64,000 nucleotides of DNA from assembly GCA_019634795.1 (NCBI GenBank), contig JAHCAR010000017.1, positions 42,349 through 106,348 of the forward strand, written 5' to 3'. Each line of letters opens with the position of its first letter. Within the stretch, counting starts at the first letter, position 1. Of this stretch, positions 10,249 through 19,076 are shown one piece after another. The position numbers and the translations under genes were made by a program. The stretch comes from Dokdonella sp. (GTDB taxonomy: Bacteria; Pseudomonadota; Gammaproteobacteria; Xanthomonadales; Rhodanobacteraceae). The notes under the pieces were generated by a model. That model saw nothing but the letters and a program-made list of their open reading frames with translations. It had not been told where the DNA came from and searched no databases.

Positions 10249-12355
10249 GAATCAACTCCTCGACGGGGTGCGTCGCGCGGCCGAACTGGGCGACGCGGTT
10301 GCGGCCCGACGCCTTGGCACGGTACATGGCCTGGTCGCCGGCGTCGAACAGCGCGTCGATGCCGGCTTCCTCGACGACCGGCAAATCCGACAGCTGGGCC
10401 ACGCCGATGCTCACCGTAACCGCAATGCCGTGCGTCGGCAGCCGCGACAGCGACTCCTGCACCTGGCTGCGTATCGCTTCGGCCACGCCCACCGCAGCGA
10501 GCGCACGCTCGCCTTCGAGCACCGCGATGAACTCCTCGCCACCGAAGCGGCCGAGGATGTCGCCGTCCTCGAGGCAGTGCCGGATCGCTGCGATGCCGGC
10601 GATCAGGACGCGGTCGCCGAACAGGTGTCCGAGCTGGTCGTTGACCTGCTTGAACGAGTCGTAGTCGATGACCAGCACCGCCAGCGGTCGCCGCGATGCA
10701 ATGCTCGCGGCCAGCTTGCGCGCCGACAATTCGCGCAGATGGGAACGGTTGTAGACGCCGGTCAGCGGATCGGTGATCGCGGCCTGGTAGAGCTCCGCGG
10801 CACGCTCTTCGAGTCGCGCGTTGGCATCGGCCAGCGCCTTGCTCTGCTGGTCGATCTCGGCATTCTTCTGGCGCAGGGTCTGATTGAGCCGCGAAATGCC
10901 ATGGAATCGCCAGGTGATCAGCAGCAAGGCCAGGCCCAGGCTGATCAGGGCGACCAGGCCGAGGCGTTTTTCGATTTCCTGCTTTTCGAGGCGAGCGTTC
11001 TGCAGTTCGTTGTCCTTTTGCAGCAGGGCCAGGTCCTTGTCCGCTTCGGCCCGCGCATGGCGCGCCTGCAGATCGCTGAGCTGACGGCTCGCACGCGTGC
11101 CGAGCAGCAATTCGCGCTGTTCCGCATAGCGCCGCAGGTAGCGCAGGGCAGCTTCCGGATCGTGCTCGGCCAGCGCAATCTTCTCGCGGACCGCGTAAGC
11201 CTGGACCAGTTGCGGCCGCAACAGGGCCTTCTCGAGGCCGGCGATCGCTTCATCAATCATGCCGCGGGCGCGCAGGGATTCGTGCCGGGCCTGGCTGATC
11301 TCGGCCAGATGCAGCAACGCGCGCGAGACGATTTCATGCTGGTCGAGTTCGCGGCCGATGGCCAGTGCCGCTTCGAGCTGCTGCGCGGCCTCGTCGAGCT
11401 GCCCGAGCCCGAACAGGGCCCGCCCGGTCTCGAGGCGCTCGAGGCCTTGGTTGGCCCGGTTGCCGAGACCAAGGTCGATCTGTAGCGCCTCGCTCGCGGC
11501 CGAGAGTGCAGCTGCATGTTCGCCGATGTCGTTGAGCAGACTGGCATAGCTGCCGAGCACCGGCGCATAGGTCTCCGGACTGGCGAGCCGGTCGACGCTG
11601 TCCAGTGCACGCTCGAAGTAGCGGCGTGCCGTGGCCTCGTCCTCGATCTCGCGATAGAGCAGGGCGACGTTGCGCAGGCTCGTCTCGAGCCGATCGCCGA
11701 TGCGTTCGCGGATCGCCAGCGCATCGAGTTGCAACTCGAGCGCGCGGGCGAAGTCGCCGCGATCGCGCATGACCGTTCCGAGATTGCTCAGGATCAGGGC
11801 CTTGCGAAAGTCATTGCCGCTGTCGGCGAGCAGCCCGGTCGCGGTTTCGTAACTTTTCAGCGCGGCGTCGAGGTCGCCCTGGCGCCGGCCGAGGATGCCG
11901 AAATAGCCGTGTGCCGATGCTTCGTACTCTTTCGAGCCGGCCGATCGCGCGGTGTCGAGCAGACGCGTGGCCAGCTGTCGGGCCTGTGCGTAGTCGCTCA
12001 GCAACAGGGCGTATTCGGTCTCGCGCTCGAGTGCGTACATGGCGTCGCTCAGGTCGCCTCTGGCGCGCGCCATCTTCTCGACCCGATCCCACGCATTTCC
12101 GGCCGCGGCTACGGCATGCAGGGCTGACAGCGCATGTGCTTCGAAACGAACCAGGGCAAGCTCGCCGCGAGCGCCGAAAATCCCCGTACCGGCGATGGCC
12201 AGGCCATCGAGCAGAGGAACCAGGGTATTCGCCACGTCTCGCGTGTCGAGTGTGGCCGCAACGCCAGGCTCGCCGCCGGCGATGCCGGGTTTGCTGGCGG
12301 TCGCGGACAGCAAGCCAACAGCGAACAGGCAGGCGAGCAGAGGTTTGTTGTTCAT
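10223..12355 (-). CDS. GGDEF diguanylate cyclase with TPR-like periplasmic sensor
   Basis: A 710-residue signalling protein that would make cyclic di-GMP. Residues 1-27 form a signal/anchor; about 100-415 is a run of paired helices with TPR spacing (for example FRKALILSNLGTVMRDRG, FARALELQLDALAIRE). A coiled coil (about 420-465) precedes one membrane span, LGLVALISLGLALLLITW, a second short coiled coil, and a GGDEF domain with DPLTGVYNR (529-537) and the active loop GGEEF (605-609). No RxxD inhibitory site is visible before the loop, so product inhibition may be absent. The frame is open well upstream, but the start MNNKPLLACLFAVG gives the signal sequence. It is the upstream neighbour of the pyroglutamate operon. 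Confidence 0.9.
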   Translation of the reverse strand: MNNKPLLACLFAVGLLSATASKPGIAGGEPGVAATLDTRDVANTLVPLLDGLAIAGTGIFGARGELALVRFEAHALSALHAVAAAGNAWDRVEKMARARGDLSDAMYALERETEYALLLSDYAQARQLATRLLDTARSAGSKEYEASAHGYFGILGRRQGDLDAALKSYETATGLLADSGNDFRKALILSNLGTVMRDRGDFARALELQLDALAIRERIGDRLETSLRNVALLYREIEDEATARRYFERALDSVDRLASPETYAPVLGSYASLLNDIGEHAAALSAASEALQIDLGLGNRANQGLERLETGRALFGLGQLDEAAQQLEAALAIGRELDQHEIVSRALLHLAEISQARHESLRARGMIDEAIAGLEKALLRPQLVQAYAVREKIALAEHDPEAALRYLRRYAEQRELLLGTRASRQLSDLQARHARAEADKDLALLQKDNELQNARLEKQEIEKRLGLVALISLGLALLLITWRFHGISRLNQTLRQKNAEIDQQSKALADANARLEERAAELYQAAITDPLTGVYNRSHLRELSARKLAASIASRRPLAVLVIDYDSFKQVNDQLGHLFGDRVLIAGIAAIRHCLEDGDILGRFGGEEFIAVLEGERALAAVGVAEAIRSQVQESLSRLPTHGIAVTVSIGVAQLSDLPVVEEAGIDALFDAGDQAMYRAKASGRNRVAQFGRATHPVEELIRGRDPSPQ

Positions 12356-12592
12356 GGACCGACCCGAATCATCGAGCGGATTTCCCGGAGGCTGCGCAAT
12401 CAGGTGAATGCTATCGCGTTTGCGTGGGCGGCGAATGCCGGAGTGCACCTGCAGCAGGCGGCGGCCGCCTCGCTGCCGCCAGCGACCGGAGCGGATAGAC
12501 TGTGCCGTTGCGCGTCGAATACGCCGTCGCTGCCAGGATGCGCGCGTGCCGCTCGATGCCGGGGCCCGTTCCCGAAGCCAGCATCCCAGACC

Positions 12593-13441
12593 ATGACAGT
12601 AGAATCCAACACGGTCCCGCATTCCTTCGTATTCGAGCGACCTCCGCTGGCTGACTGGGCCAACGAGTTCGCCGCGCTGTCGGCGGGCGAGCGCTGGCCC
12701 TCGATCGCCGACCTCGAGGCGCTGCGGCGTGCGAGCGAGTGTGCCGACGGCATCGCGCGACCGCATTTCGTCGCCCAGTCGCGCGCGGTCCTCGCCGATG
12801 GGCTGCACTACGAGCAGCGCATACTTGGCGGACGCATCGCGACCCGCGAAAACAACTGGCACGATCTCCTCAACGCCCTGGTCTGGCTGCGCTACCCGCG
12901 CACCAAGGCCGCCCTCAATGCGGCTCAATGCGCGGACATCGAAAAGGTCGGCCCGCGCCAGCGCACGCGCGCGCAGTGCGCCATGACCCATTTCGACGAA
13001 GCGGGTGCGATCGTGCTGTGCAGCGATCCGGAACTGATCGCGCTGTGGGACGAGCATGACTGGCACGGCATGTTCTGGCGCCAGCGCGAAGCCTGGAATA
13101 CGCGCATCGCGGTGCTCGTCTTCGGCCACGCCATCCTCGAACTGGCCTTGCAGGCCGAGCGCTTCCTGGTCGCCAAATGCATCGCCTTGGCGGCGACCGA
13201 AGAGCAACTTGCCCGGCTTGCGACGAATGCCAGCGCCGGCCACGCCTGGGTCGATGCTCGCATCGCCCGTGCGATCGCCGCCGGCGACCAACTGCGCGAT
13301 CCGCAGGAGCTGCGGCCGTTGCCGCTTTCCGGCATCCCCGGCTGGAACCCGGGTGCCGCGAACGAATCCTTCTTTGCCGAGGCGCCGTGCTTCCGGCCAC
13401 TGCGCCCGGGGCGGCGCTATCCGCAGCCCGAGCGCGCCTGA
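12593..13441 (+). CDS. DUF3025 domain protein
   Basis: A 282-residue predicted cytosolic protein. DUF3025 signatures are visible: ENNWHDLLNALVWLRYPRTK near residue 85, then RTRAQCAMTHFDEAGAIVLC, and near the C-terminus SGIPGWNPGAANESFFAEAP followed by FRPLRPGR. The family is widespread in beta- and gammaproteobacteria and has no established function. The ATG at 12593 was chosen because the reading upstream of it (from 12134) is antisense to the diguanylate cyclase. It is transcribed divergently from that gene, with 237 bases between the starts. Confidence 0.83.
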   Translation: MTVESNTVPHSFVFERPPLADWANEFAALSAGERWPSIADLEALRRASECADGIARPHFVAQSRAVLADGLHYEQRILGGRIATRENNWHDLLNALVWLRYPRTKAALNAAQCADIEKVGPRQRTRAQCAMTHFDEAGAIVLCSDPELIALWDEHDWHGMFWRQREAWNTRIAVLVFGHAILELALQAERFLVAKCIALAATEEQLARLATNASAGHAWVDARIARAIAAGDQLRDPQELRPLPLSGIPGWNPGAANESFFAEAPCFRPLRPGRRYPQPERA

Positions 13442-13642
13442 GCGCGCGTTGCAACGCGGCGCTCGGGAACTTTTCGCCCCTTCCTGCTGTACATTGCGCA
13501 TCGCTCGCAAACCCTGGCGTGTTCCGCTCCGGTTGTTTCCCCCGGCGGATTCCGACGCCCGGTACTGTGCCGCGATGGACCTGTCGATCGCTTCGCGACA
13601 CGCGCGAAGTTCACGGAAACTGGCAAACAAGGTGATTCGACG

Positions 13643-14584
13643 ATGATAGAAACCCAAGCTCTGGGAAAGCGGTATGGCGACCTGGTCGCCGTGGATGGCA
13701 TCACGTTCAAGGTCGAACCCGGGCAGGTGCTCGGATTCCTCGGCCCGAACGGTGCCGGCAAGTCGACCACGATGAAGATGATCGCCGGCTTTCTCGCGCC
13801 GACTTCGGGCAGTGCGCGGGTTTGCGGATTCGACGTCGAAGAGCAGTCGCTCGAAGCGCGCCGGGTCGTCGGTTATCTGCCCGAGGGCGCGCCGAGCTAC
13901 GGTGAAATGGACGTGCGCCAGTTCCTCGAATTCATCGCCGATGCGCGCGAGGTGCCGGCCAATCTGCGCAACAAGCGGATCGACGATGCGATCGACCGGC
14001 TCAACCTCGAAAACGTCCTGCAGCAGCCGATCGATACCCTGTCCAAGGGCTTCAAGCGTCGCGTCGGCCTGGCCCAGGCCATCCTGCACGATCCGAAGGT
14101 GCTGATCCTCGACGAGCCGACCGACGGTCTCGACCCGAACCAGAAGCACGAAGTGCGCACCCTGATCAACGCCATGGCGCGCGACAAGACCATCATCGTC
14201 TCGACCCACGTCCTCGAAGAGGTCCATGCGGTCTGCCACCGCGCGATCATCATCGCCAGGGGCAAGGTACTGGCCGACGCGACCCCGGCCGAGCTCGAAT
14301 CGCGTTCGCGCTACCACCAGGCGGTCTCGCTGACCGCCACCGACGTCAAGGCCGCGAAGGAAGCGTTGTCGCGGGTGCCCGATGTCGCCTCGATCGAAGT
14401 CGATGCCCAGGACGGACGCATCACCGCCTTTCCAAAGCCGGGCCGGCAGATCTTCGTCGCCGTCAACGCGGCCCTGCAGGAGCGCTCGATCGTGGTTCGC
14501 GAACTGGCCCTCGAGGGCGGTCGCCTCGACGAAGTCTTCCGCAGCATCACCCAGGGCAATGCGGCCACGGAGGCACGGGCATGA
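13643..14584 (+). CDS. ABC transporter ATP-binding protein (Gld-type system)
   Basis: The 313-residue ATPase powers the exporter whose membrane subunit is encoded next. Walker A is GPNGAGKST (residues 34-42), the signature is LSKGFKRRVGLAQA, Walker B is VLILDEPTDGLD, and the H-loop is STHVLEEVHA. A C-terminal extension of about 90 residues follows the ATPase core, as in ABC-2 type drug or polysaccharide exporters. The stop overlaps the permease start by 4 bases. With the permease, a GldG-like and a DUF4340 protein, this matches the gliding-motility-like ABC module that is widespread in non-gliding proteobacteria; its cargo is unknown. Confidence 0.92.
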   Translation: MIETQALGKRYGDLVAVDGITFKVEPGQVLGFLGPNGAGKSTTMKMIAGFLAPTSGSARVCGFDVEEQSLEARRVVGYLPEGAPSYGEMDVRQFLEFIADAREVPANLRNKRIDDAIDRLNLENVLQQPIDTLSKGFKRRVGLAQAILHDPKVLILDEPTDGLDPNQKHEVRTLINAMARDKTIIVSTHVLEEVHAVCHRAIIIARGKVLADATPAELESRSRYHQAVSLTATDVKAAKEALSRVPDVASIEVDAQDGRITAFPKPGRQIFVAVNAALQERSIVVRELALEGGRLDEVFRSITQGNAATEARA

Positions 14585-15315
14585 GCGCGATCACCACGGT
14601 CTGCAAGCGCGAACTGCGCAGCTACTTCGCAACGCCGGTAGCCTACGTCTTCATCGTCATCTTCCTGGTCCTCTCGAGCGCCTTTACGTTCTACCTCGGC
14701 GGCTTCTACGAGCGCGGCCAGGCCGACCTGCTGCCGTTCTTCAATTTCCTGCCCTGGCTCTACCTGTTTCTGGTGCCGGCCGTTTCGATGCGGCTGTGGT
14801 CCGAGGAACGCAAGAGCGGCACGATCGAGTTGCTGCTGACCTTGCCGATCACGATGTGGCAGGCGGTCATGGGCAAGTTCCTCGCCGCCTGGGCCTTCAT
14901 CGGCATCGCCCTGGCCCTGACCTTTCCGCTCTGGATAACGGTCAACTACCTCGGTGATCCCGACAACGGCGTGATCTTCGCCAGCTACCTCGGTGCCTTG
15001 CTGATGGCCGGCTCGTTCCTCGCCATCGGCTCATGCATCTCGGCGGCCACGCGCAACCAGGTCGTCGCCTTCATCCTGACCGTGGTCGCCTGCTTCGTGC
15101 TGGTCATGGCCGGCTTTCCGCTGGTCCTCGATGCGTTCCGTTCGTGGGCGCCGCAAGGCCTCGTCGATGCGATCGCAGGGCTCAGCTTCCTGACCCATTT
15201 CGCCTCGATCAGCAAGGGCGTCATCGATCTGCGCGATCTGCTCTATTTCGTGCTGATGATCGGCTTCTGGCTGTACGCCAGCGCCATCGTGATCGACCTC
15301 AAGAAAGCCGACTGA
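14581..15315 (+). CDS. ABC-2 type permease (Gld-type system)
   Basis: A 244-residue inner-membrane subunit with about six hydrophobic spans. It begins MSAITTVCKRELRSYFATPV, the cytoplasmic lead-in typical of ABC-2 permeases, followed by AYVFIVIFLVLSSAFTFYLG. RLWSEERKSGTIELLLTLP is the conserved ABC-2 coupling segment. It is translationally coupled to the ATPase gene and is followed 14 bases later by the GldG-like gene. It resembles GldF/NosY-like permeases; no copper or nitrous oxide genes are near, so the Gld-type reading is preferred. Confidence 0.9.
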   Translation: MSAITTVCKRELRSYFATPVAYVFIVIFLVLSSAFTFYLGGFYERGQADLLPFFNFLPWLYLFLVPAVSMRLWSEERKSGTIELLLTLPITMWQAVMGKFLAAWAFIGIALALTFPLWITVNYLGDPDNGVIFASYLGALLMAGSFLAIGSCISAATRNQVVAFILTVVACFVLVMAGFPLVLDAFRSWAPQGLVDAIAGLSFLTHFASISKGVIDLRDLLYFVLMIGFWLYASAIVIDLKKAD

Positions 15316-15329
15316 GGAAGCCAAAGAAC

Positions 15330-17189
15330 ATGTCATCCAATCGCAAGACTCTCTCCGGCGGCGCCCTGATCGTCATGATCATCCTGTTCGTCGCCCTCAT
15401 GCTCGTCGTCAACGTGCTGTTCCGCGGCGCCCGCGTCGACCTCACCGAGAACAACCTCTACACGCTGTCGCCGGGCACCAAGGAAATCCTTTCCAAGCTC
15501 GACGAACCGATCAACCTGTATCTTTTCTATTCCGACAAGGGCACGCAGAACCTGCCGCAGCTGCGCACCTATGCGACGCGCGTGCGCGAGCTGCTCGAGG
15601 AGATGGCGGCGCGTTCGAACGGCCACATCAAGCTCGAGGTCATCGACCCGCTGCCGTTCTCCGAAGACGAGGACCGGGCCACGACCTACGGCCTGCAGGC
15701 GGTGCCGGTCAGCGCCGGCGGCGAGACCATCTTCCTCGGCCTGGCCGGAACCAACTCGACCAACGGCCAGGCGGTCATTCCGTTCTTCCAGCCGGAAAAG
15801 GAAGCCTTCCTCGAATACGACGTGGCCAAGCTGGTCCATGATCTGGCCACGCCGAAGAAGCCGGCGATCGCCCTTGTCTCGAGCCTGCCGATGGGCGTCG
15901 GCTTCGATCCTCAGACGCGGCAGATGCGCGATCCGTGGGCGATCCAGCAGCAGCTCTCGCAATCCTTCGACGTGCGCGACCTCAACGCGGCCGGCATCAA
16001 ATCGATCGATCCCGACATCAACGTGCTCGTGCTCGTGCATCCGAAGGAACTTTCCGAGGATGCGCAATACGCGATCGACCAGTTCGTCCTGCGCGGTGGC
16101 CACCTGCTCGTGTTCGTCGATCCCGATGCCGAACTCGATACCTCCGGGGCCGATCCGCAGAATCCGCAGGCGGCCATGTTCGCCGACCATTCCTCGGATT
16201 TGCCGAAACTGTTCAAGACCTGGGGCGTCGACTACGACCCGAAGAAGATCGTCCTCGACCGCGCCCGCGCCGTGGCGGTCAGCGTCGGCCAGGGGCGGGC
16301 GCCGGTGCGGCATCCGGGCATCATCGGCCTGACCGCCGAAGACCTGAACCGGGATGACGTGATCACCGCCAACCTCGACTCGATCAATGTTTCGAGCAGC
16401 GGCTACTTCGGTCTGGCCAAGGACGCCACGGCCAAGCTCGTCCCGCTGATGCAGAGTTCCGGCGACGCCATGTCGACCGCGGCCGATCGCCTGCGCATGT
16501 TGCCCGATCCATCCGCGCTGCTGAACGACTTCAATCCGAGCGGCGAGCGCTACGTGATCGCCGGACGCGTCGAGGGCAAGTTCAAGACCGCATTCCCCGA
16601 GCGCAACGAATCCGGCCACCTCGCCGAGAGCAAGGATGACGGCCAAATCGTGATCGTCGCCGATACCGACGTGCTGTCGGACCGGCTCTGGGTCCAGGTG
16701 CAGAACTTCCTCGGCCAGAAGCTCATGAACGCGTTCGCCAACAACGGCGATTTCGTCCTCAACGCGATCGACAACCTGACCGGCTCCTCGGCCCTGATCT
16801 CGATCCGCGGGCGAGCCACCTCGCAGCGGCCGTTCACGACGGTCGAAGCGCTCAAGCGCAGCGCCGACGACCGTTTCCGCGCCAAGGAGCAGGAGCTGCA
16901 GCGCGAACTGCAGGAAACCGAGCGCAAGCTGACCGAACTGCAGGGCGCAAAGTCGCGTGACCAGGCCATGATCATGTCGCCCGAACAGAAGGCCGAGCTC
17001 GACAACTTCATCAAGCGCAAGGCCGATATCCGCAAGGAACTGCGTGACGTCAGGCGCTCGCTCGATGCCGAGATCGAAGCCCTCGGCAGCCGCCTGAAGT
17101 TCTTCAACATCGTGCTCGTGCCGCTGCTCGTGACCCTGGCTGCGGTCGGATTCGCGATGTGGCGCGTGCGCCGGCGCAAGTCGGCCTGA
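15330..17189 (+). CDS. GldG-like ABC transporter auxiliary protein
   Basis: A 619-residue membrane-anchored protein. One span near the N-terminus (LIVMIILFVALMLVVNVLF) is followed by a large extracytoplasmic region beginning DLTENNLYTLSPGTKEIL, the hallmark opening of GldG/ABC_transp_aux proteins. A long charged coiled coil occupies about 505-585, and a C-terminal span (IVLVPLLVTLAAVGFAMW) ends in a basic tail. A GAGGAAG ribosome site precedes the ATG. In Bacteroidetes GldG works with GldA/GldF in gliding motility; in proteobacteria the role of the homologous module is not known. Confidence 0.87.
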   Translation: MSSNRKTLSGGALIVMIILFVALMLVVNVLFRGARVDLTENNLYTLSPGTKEILSKLDEPINLYLFYSDKGTQNLPQLRTYATRVRELLEEMAARSNGHIKLEVIDPLPFSEDEDRATTYGLQAVPVSAGGETIFLGLAGTNSTNGQAVIPFFQPEKEAFLEYDVAKLVHDLATPKKPAIALVSSLPMGVGFDPQTRQMRDPWAIQQQLSQSFDVRDLNAAGIKSIDPDINVLVLVHPKELSEDAQYAIDQFVLRGGHLLVFVDPDAELDTSGADPQNPQAAMFADHSSDLPKLFKTWGVDYDPKKIVLDRARAVAVSVGQGRAPVRHPGIIGLTAEDLNRDDVITANLDSINVSSSGYFGLAKDATAKLVPLMQSSGDAMSTAADRLRMLPDPSALLNDFNPSGERYVIAGRVEGKFKTAFPERNESGHLAESKDDGQIVIVADTDVLSDRLWVQVQNFLGQKLMNAFANNGDFVLNAIDNLTGSSALISIRGRATSQRPFTTVEALKRSADDRFRAKEQELQRELQETERKLTELQGAKSRDQAMIMSPEQKAELDNFIKRKADIRKELRDVRRSLDAEIEALGSRLKFFNIVLVPLLVTLAAVGFAMWRVRRRKSA

Positions 17190-17206
17190 ACGGGGAGAAG
17201 CAGACC

Positions 17207-18436
17207 ATGATGAACCAGAGAAGTCTGATCAAGCTCGGCGCGGTCACCGTGGTGGCCGTGATCGCCGCATTCGCGATCAACCATTCGCGCCAGCCGGTCA
17301 GCGATTTCAGCACCCATGCGAGCTCGCTGGTCGAGGGCCTCGGCGAGCACGTCAACGATGTCAGCGGCCTCGGCCTGAGCGAGGCCGGAGGACGCAAGAC
17401 GGTCGAGTTGACGCGTTCCGACAAGGGCTGGACGGTCAAGGACAAGGGCGGCTATCCGGCCGACACCGGCAAGTTGCGCGGCTACCTGCTCAAGGTCGCC
17501 GACGCCAACCTGATCGAACAGAAGACCGCGAACAAGGAACGCTATGCCGATATCGGGGTCAGCGACATCAGCGAGCCCGCGGCCAAGGGCATCCAGGTCG
17601 AGATCAGCGGGCTGACCGCGCCGGTCAGCTTCATCGCCGGCAACTACAACGCGCAGGGCGGCGGTACCTATGTGCGTCGCAGCGGCGAGGCGCAGAGCTG
17701 GCTGGCCAAGGGCAACCTGATTCCGGACCGGAATGCATCGGACTGGCTGCGCAAGGATCTGGCCAACATCCCGTCCGATCGCATCGCCTCGGTGACGATC
17801 ACGCACGCGGATGGCAAGACCCTGCGCGTCTACAAGAACGCGCCGGAAGATTCGCACTATGCGATCGCCGATCTGCCCAAGGGCCGCGAGGTGAGCTCCG
17901 AATTCGCCGCCAACGGCCTCGCCTCGGTGCTCGCCGACCTGCGCATCGACGATGTCGCGCCGGGCAGCGAAGTCGCGGTGCCGGACAATGCCACGACGAT
18001 CCGCTACCAGACCTTCGACGGGCTCGTCGTCGATGCCCGCGAATGGCAGGTCGGCGACAAGCACTATGCGACCTTTGCCGCATCGCTCGATGACGAAGCG
18101 GCGCAGAAGCACATCGCCGCGGAACAGGAAAAGGCCAAGACCGCCCCTGTCGCGGAGAAGCCGGAGTCATCCGATGCGGCCGCGCAAAAGACCGATGCGG
18201 CCGCCACCAAGCCGGCCGACGCTGACCAGCCTGCGCCGGCGGTCGATCCGGCCAAGGATCGCGAACAGCGCATGGCCGCGCTCAAGAGCGAGGTCGACAC
18301 GCTCGACGCGGCATTCCAGGGCTGGAGTTTCGTCCTGCCGGCCTACAAGAGCGCCAACATGACCAAGACCATGGACGACTTGCTCAAGCCGCTCGAAGCC
18401 AAGGCCCCGGCGGCCAAGCCGAAGTCCGGCAAATGA
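17207..18436 (+). CDS. DUF4340 domain protein of the Gld-type ABC module
   Basis: A 409-residue protein with an N-terminal membrane span (LIKLGAVTVVAVIAAFAI) and a large periplasmic part. The DUF4340 repeat-like core is recognisable in VELTRSDKGWTVKDKGGYPAD, ADANLIEQKTANKERYADIGV and the paired DWLRKDLANIPSDRIASVTI. The last third is Ala/Lys/Pro-rich (about 300-345) before a short C-terminal domain. A GGGGAGAAG ribosome site lies before the ATG, 17 bases after the GldG-like stop. DUF4340 genes are a regular companion of the GldG-like gene and its ABC pair. Function unknown. Confidence 0.85.
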   Translation: MMNQRSLIKLGAVTVVAVIAAFAINHSRQPVSDFSTHASSLVEGLGEHVNDVSGLGLSEAGGRKTVELTRSDKGWTVKDKGGYPADTGKLRGYLLKVADANLIEQKTANKERYADIGVSDISEPAAKGIQVEISGLTAPVSFIAGNYNAQGGGTYVRRSGEAQSWLAKGNLIPDRNASDWLRKDLANIPSDRIASVTITHADGKTLRVYKNAPEDSHYAIADLPKGREVSSEFAANGLASVLADLRIDDVAPGSEVAVPDNATTIRYQTFDGLVVDAREWQVGDKHYATFAASLDDEAAQKHIAAEQEKAKTAPVAEKPESSDAAAQKTDAAATKPADADQPAPAVDPAKDREQRMAALKSEVDTLDAAFQGWSFVLPAYKSANMTKTMDDLLKPLEAKAPAAKPKSGK

Positions 18437-18441
18437 GCGGG

Positions 18442-18471
18442 GCGGCCGCGGGTCTTGCCGCCCGCGGCCGC
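18442..18471. other. strong GC hairpin after the DUF4340 gene
   Basis: An 11-base perfect stem (GCGGCCGCGGG / CCCGCGGCCGC) with an 8-base loop starts 6 bases after the DUF4340 stop. There is no T-run after it, so it is not a standard intrinsic terminator; it may stabilise the upstream mRNA end or slow polymerase before the DUF423 gene. Confidence 0.45.
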
Positions 18472-18491
18472 GCCGCCGGCAGGCTCCGTCC

Positions 18492-18878
18492 GTGAACGGG
18501 TCGGCAAGCCGATGGCCGGGCCCGGCGGCCTGCCTGGTCGCCGCCCTGGCCGTGGCCGCCGGCGCATTCGGTGCACACGCCCTGAAGGGGAGGCTCGATG
18601 CGGATGCGCTCGCGCTCTGGAAAACCGCGGTCGACTATCAGTTCTGGCATGCCCTTGGGCTGCTCGCCCTGGCCATGATGCGCGGGCCGCGATCAGCTCT
18701 TGCCACGCTCGCGGCGAGCCTTCTGCTGGCCGGCATCGCCCTGTTCAGCGGCAGCCTCTACGCGCTCGCCCTCGGCGCGCCGCGGCTGGTCGGCGTGCTG
18801 ACGCCCTTCGGTGGCGTTGCGCTGATTGCCGGCTGGCTTTGTCTCGCAATTGCACTCTGGCGCAAGGCCCTGGACTGA
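18492..18878 (+). CDS. DUF423 (YgdD-type) small inner-membrane protein
   Basis: A 128-residue protein with four hydrophobic spans and a GTG start. The DUF423 signature is clear: AGAFGAHALKGRLD near residue 23, YQFWHALGLLALAM in the second span, LFSGSLYALALG and LTPFGGVALIAGWLCLA. These proteins are common in proteobacteria and have no assigned activity. No clear ribosome site was found; the preceding hairpin lies 20 bases upstream. It is on the same strand as the ABC module but is probably an independent function. Confidence 0.85.
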   Translation: MNGSASRWPGPAACLVAALAVAAGAFGAHALKGRLDADALALWKTAVDYQFWHALGLLALAMMRGPRSALATLAASLLLAGIALFSGSLYALALGAPRLVGVLTPFGGVALIAGWLCLAIALWRKALD

Positions 18879-19076
18879 GCGGGGTCCGGCGAGACCGCAC
18901 CGTCCGCGCCTCGCGCAAATCCACGGCAATTCGCAATCCCTCCCCAAGCCCGAATTCGATGGTCCATCCGGATCGCATGCGCTGAATTCCCGATGCACCG
19001 CACAAAAGGATTCTGTGAACCACAGCGCATAATGGCTCGAACAATCGTTCGAACCAATCCAATCGGAGGGCGGGTC

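Noticed and set aside
12134-12592. N-terminal extension of the DUF3025 protein
   Set aside because: The extension is antisense to the diguanylate cyclase and its promoter region and does not resemble DUF3025 proteins.
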